From: Chitinophaga hostae
Lineage (GTDB): Bacteria; Bacteroidota; Bacteroidia; Chitinophagales; Chitinophagaceae
Length of the DNA: 64,000 nucleotides
Assembly: GCF_018224885.1 (NCBI RefSeq)
Contig: NZ_JAGTXB010000005.1
Coordinates: 434,001-498,000 of the forward strand
Reading direction: 5' to 3'
Shown here piece by piece: positions 52,181 through 60,112 of the stretch. The notes below the pieces were generated by a model. The model made no database searches. It saw only the letters and a list, made by a program, of their open reading frames with translations, and had not been told where the DNA came from. The position numbers and the translations under genes were made by a program. Numbering within the stretch: position 1 is the stretch's first letter; each line of letters begins with the position of its first letter.

Positions 52181-52399
52181 AACGTTTTATCCAAAGAAGT
52201 ACCAGGTATTACAGATAAAACCTTATCAAAAGAATTGAAAAGCCTGGAAGCTAATAAACTCGTAAAAAGAGAGGTGTATGACACCTTCCCGCCAACAGTG
52301 GAGTACACCATCACACCGCATGGCATGTCGCTGGAAAAAGTGTTTGAAGCGCTGCACTACTGGGGGCTTGCACACCGCAAAGCAGTTATAGGGAAGTAA
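52181..52399 (+). pseudogene. HxlR-family regulator, 5'-truncated remnant
   Basis: The plus strand from 52181 encodes 'NVLSKEVPGITDKTLSKELK', 'SLEANKLVKREVYDTFPPTV', 'EYTITPHGMSLEKVFEALHY' and 'WGLAHRKAVIGK', then TAA at 52397. This is the recognition helix, wing and C-terminal dimer helix of an HxlR winged-helix regulator. The N-terminal third, including the start, conserved Cys and first helix ('ALD.IGGKW'-type), is absent, and no start codon gives a family-like protein. An intact HxlR gene lies at 53185 but differs in sequence, so this is a separate paralogue. Confidence 0.8.
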
Positions 52400-52455
52400 T
52401 TATAGCCCTGGAAATGATAAAGGGGCAGCTGTTTACAGGCAGCCGCCCACTACAT

Positions 52456-52989
52456 TTATATCACTTCTATAAACGAAATATAATCTCCTGCACTTTCGTT
52501 TATTCTTGTCGCGGTGGCATGATGCTCCACACCATAAAAAGCAAAGAAAGATTTATAATCCGCCCTTACATAATCGAAGGTAATTTCAAAAGGTGCAGTC
52601 AGCTGCGCCAATGTATATTTGTACCTGCCGGATGCCGTATAGTCGTGCTCGTTAATACCCACGCTGATGCCCAGCGCTATTTTTTTGCCGGCCAGCTGAT
52701 ACCCGCTATGGGAGCCATAAGCCCATCCATGTGTTAACACTTCATCCAGCCACTTTTTAAACAACGGCGGGCAGTTGAACCAGTAGAAAGGAAACTGGAA
52801 GATGATTTTATCATGGGCAGCTATTAATTGTTGTTCGTACGCCACATCAATTTTTTCATCCGGATATAAACGGTGCAGGTCATGTATTACGTACCTGTCG
52901 GGATATTTTTTTAGTTCATTTATCCACCGTTTGTTGATCACCGAAGTTTCAATATCAGGATGAATCAATACTACAAGTGTTTTCTTCAT
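52456..52989 (-). CDS. NAD(P)H oxidoreductase (flavodoxin-like, MdaB/KefF type)
   Basis: A 177-residue flavodoxin-like quinone reductase. N-terminal FMN/FAD-binding strand 'KTLVVLIHPDIETSVINKRW', then 'YVIHDLHRLYPDEKIDV', the family signature 'DKIIFQFPFYWFNCPPLFKKWLDEVL' (in parts) with 'HGWAYG', and 'GKKIALGISVG'. It transfers two electrons from NAD(P)H to quinones or electrophiles. It is divergent from an HxlR regulator gene 195 bp away, the usual arrangement in which the HxlR protein senses electrophile stress and controls the reductase. Confidence 0.9.
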   Translation of the reverse strand: MKKTLVVLIHPDIETSVINKRWINELKKYPDRYVIHDLHRLYPDEKIDVAYEQQLIAAHDKIIFQFPFYWFNCPPLFKKWLDEVLTHGWAYGSHSGYQLAGKKIALGISVGINEHDYTASGRYKYTLAQLTAPFEITFDYVRADYKSFFAFYGVEHHATATRINESAGDYISFIEVI

Positions 52990-53070
52990 AAAAATTATTA
53001 TTATAATTGTAAACAGGCTTACGGAAATTGGCGTTGGCTATTCCAATAAAAGTCCTGACTTTTGCTGGTG

Positions 53071-53101
53071 CAAAGGTGGCATTCCTTAACCTGCAGAACA
53101 A
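53071..53101 (-). promoter_or_regulatory. Probable promoter of the oxidoreductase gene
   Basis: On the minus strand ATTG (53101-53098) and CACCTTTG (53078-53071) lie 19 bp apart, a one-mismatch fit in each half to TTTG-N19-TAnnTTTG. It lies in the divergent oxidoreductase/HxlR interval, 82 bp upstream of the oxidoreductase start; any HxlR operator is probably nearby. Confidence 0.4.
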
Positions 53102-53184
53102 TACGGGAGGAACTAATCCCATAGTGATAAATTAATCACAGGTCAGGTAGTTTATTTTTTGAAAAAGTAAAAGGTGTGTAAGAC

Positions 53185-53562
53185 ATGTATCAGAGAAAAA
53201 TTCCGATCGACTATAATTGCGGTCTTAATGTGGCAATGGAAGTAGTAGGTTCCAAATGGAAATTTTGCCTGCTGGATGAAATTTCAAAAGGTGTAGCACG
53301 TCCCCGTGACCTGGTAAACACGATCAACGGTATTACCCGGCGCGTGCTGCAGAAGGACCTGAGAGAACTGGAGGTACATGGCATGATAGGGAAAACGATC
53401 TACACCGAAGTGCCTTTAAGAGTGGAGTATTATCTTACGGAAGTGGGCAAAACACTTTTACCGCTGGTAACCGCCATGGACAAATGGGGACTGGAGTTTG
53501 CACCCCGTTTGAAAGCCGTAATGGAAAATGAAGAAATGGAGAAACCGGTGATCGCTGGTTGA
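53185..53562 (+). CDS. HxlR-family transcriptional regulator
   Basis: A 125-residue winged-helix regulator. The family N-terminus 'YNCGLNVAMEVVGSKWKFCLL' carries the conserved sensing Cys (Cys12). The recognition region is 'RPRDLVNTINGITRRVLQKD' with 'LRELEVHGMIGKTIYTEVPLRVEYYLTEVGKTL' as wing and C-terminal helix (in parts). HxlR proteins bind DNA as dimers and often respond to thiol-reactive compounds. It is divergent from the oxidoreductase at 52456, which it probably controls along with itself. Confidence 0.92.
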   Translation: MYQRKIPIDYNCGLNVAMEVVGSKWKFCLLDEISKGVARPRDLVNTINGITRRVLQKDLRELEVHGMIGKTIYTEVPLRVEYYLTEVGKTLLPLVTAMDKWGLEFAPRLKAVMENEEMEKPVIAG

Positions 53563-53576
53563 TATTATACGCTATA

Positions 53577-54281
53577 TTATACCTCAAAAGGAGCGATATC
53601 CACGTAGTATTTACGCGGATTATTCCGATCCATGTATACATCTATTTTTTTGTTCCGGTCAATGAGCGGGGTAGGATCGGACCAGATAAACCCGCTTTTA
53701 AAAGCATGCGTTTCCCCAGTGAGGGGATCTTTCCATGCACAGCGAATAAAGAACGGGCGGCGGTTGTTGACATGAACGTAGTTATTGATATCTACTGCCA
53801 CAAATTGGGCGGGAACCAGCTGCCCTGACTGTTTCAGTTGTTCGTTGCGCGTATGCTTTAATTTTCTCACAGTATAATAGCCCGTCCCGATAAGACCGAA
53901 TACCAGCCCAAGGCCCCCGGTAATAATGGCGCCCAGGTACTCCTGCCAGCCGGCTATTTTCGCATCCCCGGGATTTTTTGGATCATAGTATACCAGTACG
54001 CTCTCCCCGATGTGGTATCCTGGCGGATTGGAGGAGAAAGAAGGAATATAGCGATGTTTCACACCGTTGCCGTCTTCGTAGGTAACAACGGGCGTATAAG
54101 TAGGGGAGCTGCTGTTGGAAGAGCGGCTCCGCTCCAGCATATCCACCACCGTACCACTGGTTTTTGCGGCGGCTGCATCAAACTTTTTAATGCTGTAACA
54201 GATCACCAGGGAAATGATCAGCAGAAGCAGGCCAATGCCCAGAAAAATATTGAAAACAAGAGATACTGTGCTGCGTTTCAT
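53577..54281 (-). CDS. DUF3592-type membrane protein
   Basis: A 234-residue membrane protein with two transmembrane segments: about residues 9-29 ('VFNIFLGIGLLLLIISLVIC') and about 116-138 ('YLGAIITGGLGLVFGLIGTGYY'). Between them lies the DUF3592-like domain 'TSGTVVDMLER...YTPVVTYEDGNGVKHRYIPSF...GESVLVYYDPKNPGDAKI'. The C-terminal domain has 'QFVAVDINNYVHVNNRRPFF' and ends 'PRKYYVDIAPFEV'. DUF3592 proteins have no established function. It is convergent with the HxlR gene, with only 14 bp between stops. Confidence 0.8.
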   Translation of the reverse strand: MKRSTVSLVFNIFLGIGLLLLIISLVICYSIKKFDAAAAKTSGTVVDMLERSRSSNSSSPTYTPVVTYEDGNGVKHRYIPSFSSNPPGYHIGESVLVYYDPKNPGDAKIAGWQEYLGAIITGGLGLVFGLIGTGYYTVRKLKHTRNEQLKQSGQLVPAQFVAVDINNYVHVNNRRPFFIRCAWKDPLTGETHAFKSGFIWSDPTPLIDRNKKIDVYMDRNNPRKYYVDIAPFEV

Positions 54282-54353
54282 CAGGGCGATAACATTGGGT
54301 TAGCACGCAATATAATAAATTTATCATGGTGCGGTCGATATCGCCAATGCCTG

Positions 54354-57300
54354 CTACTCCTCTTTCTCCTCCGGCTCTTCTGTTTCTTCCAGTTTATTAT
54401 CGCTGCCCCGGCGCAGCTTCACCACCGGGTTACTCTGTGTACCTGTAACGTTGAAGGGTATACCAAAAATACCAAAAGGCGGCAGGCCCAGGCGACCTTT
54501 CAGGTTCAGCTTACCATCCAGGCTCACCTCGCCTTCAAAACGGGGCCGGAAACCGGCTACCCGCATCTTTGTGCGGTTAATGGTGATGATGTTATTGTTG
54601 ATGCTGGTTTTAATTTCTACTTTGGAAAGGTCCGGATCTTTCATGTCTCCTTTGCCGGTACTGCTGCCAACAGCATTAAACAATTTAAATCCTTTCAGTT
54701 TTATTTTCCTGACAGATAATACGCCTCCGCCTTTCAGGGAAGGATATACCGGGTTCATGTTGCCATCCAGTTTGCCGTTCAGGCTATAATCAAGACCAAC
54801 AATACCACTGGCATAGGCCGCAGAAGTGGCCATGTCATGAAAGATTTTGATTTCGTTATAAGCTCTTTTGATATCAAATTCTTTGGCGCTGATGTGATAG
54901 TCGAACGCCGCTTTTTGCGGATGCAGACTGGCATAGCTTGCATCCATTTCTACCGGTGCGCCGATGATGGTGAAACCGGTTTGATTTAATTTAAGCTTGC
55001 TGCTGTCTACTACCAGTTGTCCGTGAAAGCTGTTGATATCGATGCCTTTAAACCGGATCTTATCTGCGGCTGCGTTGAGGGTCAGCGAAAGGTTGGCGGG
55101 GATGATCACTACGCCGGAAGTGGCGGCAGGCGCACTTTTGGGGGCGTTGGCAGGTGCAGCGCCGTTTACCATCAGCTCATCTGCCAGTATGTAACTGCTT
55201 TTGAGATCAAAGTTGCCCCGAAGTGGCTGGTCTTTTTGGGTGGCATAGCCAATCACGTTACTCAGGTAGCCATTCAGGGTAATAGCAGATTTTCCATAGC
55301 TGCCGTTAAACTGATCAAACCACATCTTGTCCTGGTCAAAGCGGAAAACCCCATTGTTTACCAGGAAGGGCAGCGGGAACAGGTCGGATGTCAACGCAAT
55401 ATTCTTTAACGTTAAGGTTCCCTTGTTGTTCAGTTTACCGTAGCGGCCGGCCATGGCGTCGCTCTGGGAGCCGCGTAGCGACAGGTCAGTTTTTATAAAA
55501 CCTTTCAGGTCGTATCCCTTTATCGCAAATACTTTGTAGATACGGCCAAGATCTATCACCCCATTGGATGCAATGGCATACTGCAGGTTATCAAAGTTAT
55601 TAAGATCGGCCTTCAGCACAAAGGGCTGTCCCTCAAATGCGAAGGATATGGGTTTGAGGTCTACTTTCAGCGAGCGCATGGTGCCGGAAGTATTGGTAAC
55701 GGCAGCGTCTATATTAATTTTCTCAATGGGCTGAGGATAGTATTTCGTTTGTACGGCGCCGTTGTTCATGGTCAGTTTGGCCGTGGTGACCGGGAACAGC
55801 CGTTTTGCCGGCAGATAGGTGCCTTTGGTAACAATGTTGATGGCGAGGTCGCCGCTCATATCGAGACTATCAACCGGGTATACCTTTTTTATATCGCTCA
55901 TGTGGAGCACGGATTCAAGGCTGGCGTCTACCAATGGCTGCTGCGCATTGGAGAGGCGCAGGTAACCTTTGATGTAGTTGCTCAGCATATTGGCGTTGAT
56001 ATCTTCTATGTTGAAATAGGTGTGGGTATAGTTGCCATCGGGGCAGGAGGCTTGTGCATTAAAGCTGATATTGTTGACGGCTTCCGGCAGGGATACAAAT
56101 TTAAAATACCCATTCCGCAGGGTGGCCTTAAAATCAAAAACCGGTATACTGCTGACCACTGTGTCGGCACGTTTTTGCAAACCATTATATACTACGCTTG
56201 TGGCATATTTGCCGTCTGCCTGCAGATGCGCCTGCAGCCTGCCTTTCAGGTCCATCGATTTTAATCCTACCGCTCTGTTCCAGTTACCCAGGTCGATGTC
56301 GGTATTCATTTTTATATGAATGTCCGGTGTTTTTAATCCTTTTACGCGGATGACGGAGCTGAAATAATCTTTGTCAATGTTGAAGTAGATAGAATCTACG
56401 TTAACGTAAAGACTGTCGGTATTCAGCTGTGCCAGGGTTGACTGGAAGTTGAGGAACAGGTTTTTTATCGGGGCGGGTGACTTATCATTAGCGATGGTCC
56501 CGTTTCTTACTTTCATGTTAAAGGTAAGATCGGGCATGGTATTACTTTCTGCAATATACTGTCCGATCAGCGATGCGTTTACGTCGGCGGTGCCGGTGAT
56601 ATTTACGTGTTCTGCCCATTTCGCATATTCCGGGGGTAAGGCACCAAAAATGGCATGCAGCTCCGATTCCATGGAGCTGAGCCGGAAGTCCATCTTATAG
56701 CCGTTTTTCAGGAATCCGAATACGCCGTTGAAGCGTACCGGCAGATCATTTATTTTTAAATCGTTTTTCTCAAAAACGAGGTCCAGTGAATTGGTATTGA
56801 TCTTTGTGATCAGTTCTCCATTCAGTTTCTTTGATAAAATATACTGGGTGCCGCCATAGCTGAGGTCAAATAAACCGATGTTAATTTTTGAGTACAGGTC
56901 AAACTGTGCTTTGCTGAGATCCCCTTTACCCAGGTAGTTTACATCTTTCGCCTGCAGGTACATGGGGAGGGACTGGTCGTTGTAAATAATATTGCAATGC
57001 TCCAGTTGTATGCGCGCTATTTTCATATTGGCGCTGCCACTGTCGGGTTGACTCTCCGCCGCTGCAGGACCGGATTTATATACGTTATAGTTAGGATGGC
57101 CTGCAGTATCTACCAGCACATGAATATTTCCTTTGGTAAGATATATTTCATCGATGTTGATAGAGTTGGCAAAAACGCTGGACAGGTTAATTCCTAATGC
57201 TACTTCGTTTGCGGAAATAAGTGTATCGGCCGCAAATGGCGCTGCCCCTTTCAGACTAAAATCATACAGGGTTAATGTAAGCGAGGGAAAATGGTTAAAA

Positions 57301-57491
57301 AACGACAGCCGCGCCTTGGAGAAGTTGAGATCCCCGGTGATGCTGTTGTTGGTCCATGTTTTTATTTTGTTGGATATCGTTGCAGGAAAAAGGACAGGCA
57401 ACAAAAACAGCAGGGCAATGATCCCGGCCAGTGATATGGAAAAAATTTTCAATGCCTTGATGGCAATCTTTTTAATGTTTGCGTTACGCAT
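54354..57491 (-). CDS. Large AsmA-like envelope protein
   Basis: A 1,045-residue AsmA/TamB-superfamily protein. One N-terminal transmembrane helix (about residues 13-36, 'IFSISLAGIIALLFLLPVLF') anchors it in the inner membrane. The rest is a long repetitive beta structure facing the periplasm, with typical segments 'ITGDLNFSKARLSFFNHFPSLTLTLYDFSLKG' (in parts), 'INIDEIYLTKGNIHVLVD', 'LKGFIKTDLSLRGSQSDAM', and the AsmA C-terminal module 'FRFDQDKMWFDQFNGSYGKSAITLNGYLS' (in parts). An Ala/Pro linker lies near residues 775-790, and the C-terminus is acidic. Such proteins are proposed to bridge the envelope for lipid transport; no specific role is shown here. It appears monocistronic. Confidence 0.85.
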   Translation of the reverse strand: MRNANIKKIAIKALKIFSISLAGIIALLFLLPVLFPATISNKIKTWTNNSITGDLNFSKARLSFFNHFPSLTLTLYDFSLKGAAPFAADTLISANEVALGINLSSVFANSINIDEIYLTKGNIHVLVDTAGHPNYNVYKSGPAAAESQPDSGSANMKIARIQLEHCNIIYNDQSLPMYLQAKDVNYLGKGDLSKAQFDLYSKINIGLFDLSYGGTQYILSKKLNGELITKINTNSLDLVFEKNDLKINDLPVRFNGVFGFLKNGYKMDFRLSSMESELHAIFGALPPEYAKWAEHVNITGTADVNASLIGQYIAESNTMPDLTFNMKVRNGTIANDKSPAPIKNLFLNFQSTLAQLNTDSLYVNVDSIYFNIDKDYFSSVIRVKGLKTPDIHIKMNTDIDLGNWNRAVGLKSMDLKGRLQAHLQADGKYATSVVYNGLQKRADTVVSSIPVFDFKATLRNGYFKFVSLPEAVNNISFNAQASCPDGNYTHTYFNIEDINANMLSNYIKGYLRLSNAQQPLVDASLESVLHMSDIKKVYPVDSLDMSGDLAINIVTKGTYLPAKRLFPVTTAKLTMNNGAVQTKYYPQPIEKINIDAAVTNTSGTMRSLKVDLKPISFAFEGQPFVLKADLNNFDNLQYAIASNGVIDLGRIYKVFAIKGYDLKGFIKTDLSLRGSQSDAMAGRYGKLNNKGTLTLKNIALTSDLFPLPFLVNNGVFRFDQDKMWFDQFNGSYGKSAITLNGYLSNVIGYATQKDQPLRGNFDLKSSYILADELMVNGAAPANAPKSAPAATSGVVIIPANLSLTLNAAADKIRFKGIDINSFHGQLVVDSSKLKLNQTGFTIIGAPVEMDASYASLHPQKAAFDYHISAKEFDIKRAYNEIKIFHDMATSAAYASGIVGLDYSLNGKLDGNMNPVYPSLKGGGVLSVRKIKLKGFKLFNAVGSSTGKGDMKDPDLSKVEIKTSINNNIITINRTKMRVAGFRPRFEGEVSLDGKLNLKGRLGLPPFGIFGIPFNVTGTQSNPVVKLRRGSDNKLEETEEPEEKEE

Positions 57492-57740
57492 GGAAGACTA
57501 GGCGCGTTTGAATGTTATTCTCTATATGAATAGGTTACATCGACCTATTTATTAGGGGAAAATAATATGTATGAAAATGAATAATGACCCGGCCGCGAAG
57601 ATAGCTATATTTTATGATCAGGCCGTTATCAGCTGCTGATATGGCGTTCCCTTATCATGCTGAAAATAGATAAACGCCGGTTTTGCAGATACCCTCTATA
57701 AGTTGTAACTTAAGAGTAGTGTTTAATAAATCCATCACAT

Positions 57741-57827
57741 ATGCTGAGCCTTATCGAAATAGTTTACTGGATCATTTATATTCCGCGCAGAATTGCTGCC
57801 GCCCGGAAAAAATATGCCAAGCCATAA
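57741..57827 (+). CDS. Possible small membrane protein (28 aa)
   Basis: ATG 57741 to TAA 57827 encodes 28 residues: a hydrophobic, aromatic helix 'MLSLIEIVYWIIYIPRRIAA' followed by a basic tail 'ARKKYAKP'. The pattern of one short helix with positive residues inside fits small bacterial membrane proteins. There is no convincing ribosome site, and a chance frame of this length is common, so support is weak. Confidence 0.25.
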   Translation: MLSLIEIVYWIIYIPRRIAAARKKYAKP

Positions 57828-57859
57828 TTCCCTTCCCCTGCAAGCCAGTATCCTCCACG

Positions 57860-57890
57860 TTTATTTAAAGCTGTAATCTTGTTATCTTTG
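57860..57890 (+). promoter_or_regulatory. Near-consensus Bacteroidota promoter
   Basis: TTTA (57860-57863), a 19-bp spacer and TATCTTTG (57883-57890), which matches TAnnTTTG exactly. Transcription would start near 57897, about 165 bp before the next coding start, so it drives either a long leader or a small RNA. Confidence 0.6.
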
Positions 57891-57896
57891 CGCCCT

Positions 57897-58056
57897 TCTT
57901 TGCCGGTAGCAACATAACAGGTGTTTTCAGCATTTGTATTTTAGCCATCAATAATACTAAGAAGGAATAGTAAATAACGATTGTAAGTTATTCAAAACCA
58001 GTTTTTTGTATTTTTTATTACCTGTGCCGGAATCCCCTTTTCCGCAGGGGATTTTT
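57897..58056 (+). ncRNA. Candidate small RNA or structured leader
   Basis: About 160 nt lie between a strong promoter and a terminator-like hairpin. Possible pairings: ACAGGT near the 5' end with ACCTGT near the 3' end, flanked by CCGG on both sides, and an internal AATAAC/GTTATT stem with an 8-nt loop. The region lacks coding potential. The boundaries are approximate and no RNA family is assigned. Confidence 0.35.
58031..58056 (+). terminator. Terminator-like hairpin directly before the 58064 start codon
   Basis: AATCCCC (58031-58037) and GGGGATT (58047-58053) form a 7-bp stem with a 9-nt loop, followed by T residues. It ends 8 bp before ATG 58064, so read-through is needed for that gene unless it is transcribed from elsewhere. 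Confidence 0.55.
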
Positions 58057-58063
58057 ATTGAAT

Positions 58064-58852
58064 ATGATGGAATCTGATTTGTATAGCCAGGCCGGTGAGC
58101 AAACGGTATGCTGGCCTTTTGATGATGCTGCCGGAGCGGAAGCCCTGGCGGAAGGACTAACGTTTTCCATCAATGATACGCTGCATCCGCTTTGCCTGTT
58201 GGCAGCAGAGCAGTTGCAACAGCATCTGCAAGAGCAGCAGGAATGGGAACATAATTTCGGTTTAGCGGTTCATACCCGCGGTACCGTTATAGGCAAAATG
58301 TTCGGCGTACTGGCGGTGCGTACAAAAGAAGGGGAGCTGGGTTACCTGGCGGCGTTTTCGGGCAAACTGGCAGGAGGGAACCATCATGCTAAATTTGTTC
58401 CACCCGTTTTCGACGGATTGGTGGAAGGTGGTTTTGTGAATGCCGGCATGACAAAGCTCACGCAGATCAATGCAGCCATCAGCCGCCTGGAATTGGCCGC
58501 GGAAGAGGAAAACCCGGAGCAGATCCGTCTCCTTAAAGCTCTCCGGAAAACCCATTCCATCTCCCTGCAAAACAAAATTTTTGAACAGTATCATTTCTTA
58601 AATAAAGCCGGAGAATCAAAAAGCCTGGTAGCTATTTTTGAAGAAGCCACTTACAGAAAGCCTCCTGCCGGTGCAGGAGAATGCGCTGCTCCCAAGCTGT
58701 TGCAATATGCTTTCCGCCACCAGATGGAGCCGCTCGCACTGGCGGAATTCTGGTGGGGCCTGTCGCCCAAATCCGCCTACTGGGAACATGGTCGCTTTTA
58801 TGCCCCCTGCCGGGAAAAGTGCGCGCCCATCCTGGGCCATATGCTTTCCTAA
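58064..58852 (+). CDS. RluA-family N-terminal domain protein lacking the pseudouridine synthase domain
   Basis: A 262-residue protein that matches, from memory, the long N-terminal extension of Bacteroidota RluA-type pseudouridine synthases: 'HPLCLLAAEQLQQHLQEQ', 'GKMFGVLAVRTKEGELGYLA', 'AFSGKLAGGNHHAKFVPPVF', 'YRKPPAGAGECAAPKLLQYA', 'EFWWGLSPKSAYWEHGRFYA' and 'PCREKCAPILGHMLS'. In the full-length proteins (about 550 residues) the synthase domain follows immediately after 'PIL.HML'. Here a TAA ends the frame at exactly that point, and the next gene begins 132 bp later. No synthase motif (such as 'HRLD.DTSG') appears in any frame before it. It is either a truncated gene or a stand-alone version. 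ATG 58064 or 58067 is the likely start. Confidence 0.75.
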   Translation: MMESDLYSQAGEQTVCWPFDDAAGAEALAEGLTFSINDTLHPLCLLAAEQLQQHLQEQQEWEHNFGLAVHTRGTVIGKMFGVLAVRTKEGELGYLAAFSGKLAGGNHHAKFVPPVFDGLVEGGFVNAGMTKLTQINAAISRLELAAEEENPEQIRLLKALRKTHSISLQNKIFEQYHFLNKAGESKSLVAIFEEATYRKPPAGAGECAAPKLLQYAFRHQMEPLALAEFWWGLSPKSAYWEHGRFYAPCREKCAPILGHMLS

Positions 58853-58984
58853 CGGCCAGGGCAACACGCCGCTGCCTTTTCCCCACCATTTACCATTGCT
58901 TCAAATAAGGGCGGAGAAATGGCTATTAGAACTAGAATCAAATATCTATCTTTAAGTCTTTCTTCAATAAATTTGAACTTGAAC

Positions 58985-59962
58985 ATGAATAGAAAATGTA
59001 TTGTCGCAGGTCTGATATGCTTTATGGGCCTGGGCTTGGCGAATTCTTCCAATGTAATGGGGCAGGTGTCAGCTATTAAAACCGAAACCGTAACCGGTGG
59101 TTCCCTCGTTGGGCGCTGGGATATCAAGGTAGATGAAAATGGTGCAGAAAAGCCATCCTGGCTGGAAGTAGAGCTCTCCGGTTTTAAAACCCTGGTGGGG
59201 CATTTCGTAAGCACCGGCGGCAGCGCCCGTCCAATATCCAAAGTGAATTTTGATAATGGCAAGTTCAGTTTTGCAATCCCGCCACAATGGGAGAATGAAG
59301 ACCGCGACCTGACGCTGGAAGGAACCGTTACCGCCTCCGGCATCAGCGGTACCATTCATACCAGCGGTGGCCAATCCTATCCGTTTACCGGCGTAAAAGC
59401 GCCCGATCTTAAAAGAACCAGCGCACCTGTATGGGGGAAATCTATTAAACTGTTCAACGGAAAAGACCTGAGCGGCTGGAAAGCCGTAGGGCAGCAGAAC
59501 CAATGGATCGTTAAAGATGGTATCCTGTCCAGTCCTCATTCCGGCGCTAACCTGATCTCTGAGCAGTCATTCTCAGACTTTAAACTGCATGTGGAATTCA
59601 GGTACCAGAAAGGCAGCAATAGCGGCGTTTACCTGAGAGGCCGTTATGAAACCCAGATCATCGATAACCCGGTAACGGATCATCCTAACAGTCACCTGTT
59701 TGGCGGCGTATACGGTTTCCTGGTGCCCAACCAAATGGCAGTTAAAGGACCGGGCGAATGGCAAACATTCGATATCACCCTCATAGGCCGCATTGTAACG
59801 ATTGTAGCAAATGGTAAAACCATTATCTGCAGCCAGGAAATTCCGGGGATCACAGGCGGCGCTTTGAACAGCAACGAAGGTGAACCGGGACCTATTTATT
59901 TCCAGGGCGACCACGGACCAATTGAGTTCAGGAACATCGAGATCACACCGGCGAAGAATTAA
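58985..59962 (+). CDS. Exported DUF1080 (3-keto-disaccharide hydrolase-type) protein
   Basis: A 325-residue exported protein (signal peptide about 1-28, ending NVMGQ). A first beta domain ('LVGRWDIKVDENGAEKPSWL', about 35-135) precedes a DUF1080/concanavalin-like domain (about 150-325) with 'IKLFNGKDLSGWKAVGQQNQ', 'FSDFKLHVEFRYQKGSNSGVYL', 'YETQIIDN', 'WQTFDITLIGRIVTIVANGK' and 'GPIYFQGDHGPIEFRNIEI'. The last motifs are the family hallmark. Some DUF1080 members cleave 3-keto-glycosides; activity here is not shown. ATG 58985 is chosen for the signal peptide. Confidence 0.87.
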   Translation: MNRKCIVAGLICFMGLGLANSSNVMGQVSAIKTETVTGGSLVGRWDIKVDENGAEKPSWLEVELSGFKTLVGHFVSTGGSARPISKVNFDNGKFSFAIPPQWENEDRDLTLEGTVTASGISGTIHTSGGQSYPFTGVKAPDLKRTSAPVWGKSIKLFNGKDLSGWKAVGQQNQWIVKDGILSSPHSGANLISEQSFSDFKLHVEFRYQKGSNSGVYLRGRYETQIIDNPVTDHPNSHLFGGVYGFLVPNQMAVKGPGEWQTFDITLIGRIVTIVANGKTIICSQEIPGITGGALNSNEGEPGPIYFQGDHGPIEFRNIEITPAKN

Positions 59963-60090
59963 AGCTGAAAGTAGAAGGCATAAAGCCGAAAGCTATTGAA
60001 GGGGATAATTAATGCGAAAGATTTTTACTTGCGCCAATCATCCGCTTCAATAGCTTTTTGCTTTCCACTTTTCGCTTTCTGCTTTTATGC
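59961..60090. repeat. Imperfect inverted repeat with AAAGC/GAAAGC-rich arms
   Basis: The left arm (59961-60005) is rich in AAAGC and GAAAG; the right arm (60041-60090) is its imperfect complement. The inner 17 bp match at 16 positions (AAAGCTATTGAAGGGGA against the complement of TCCGCTTCAATAGCTTT). It lies between the DUF1080 stop and the AraC start and may be a dispersed palindromic element or a terminator. Confidence 0.65.
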
Positions 60091-60112
60091 ATACCAAAAA
60101 GAACAACCGCGC

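Larger units (their letters stand above)
57492..58063. other. 572-bp intergenic region
   Basis: The region between the minus-strand AsmA gene and the plus-strand 58064 gene holds a possible 28-residue reading frame (57741-57827), a well-formed Bacteroidota promoter (57860-57890), about 140 bp of A/T-rich transcribed sequence with potential secondary structure, and a terminator-like hairpin (58031-58056) directly before the next start codon. The part from 57492 to 57740 shows nothing else that I can identify. Confidence 0.6.

Noticed and set aside
52117..52326. 69-codon minus-strand frame across the DoxX/HxlR junction
   Set aside because: It runs antisense through the HxlR remnant and out of frame with the DoxX remnant, so it is a by-product of the scar.
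54012..54719. 235-codon plus-strand frame between the DUF3592 and AsmA genes
   Set aside because: It overlaps both minus-strand genes and has no recognisable domain.
58853..58984. A frameshifted pseudouridine synthase domain after the RluA-like gene
   Set aside because: I read the alternative frames up to the DUF1080 start and found no synthase motifs; the interval is also too short for the domain.
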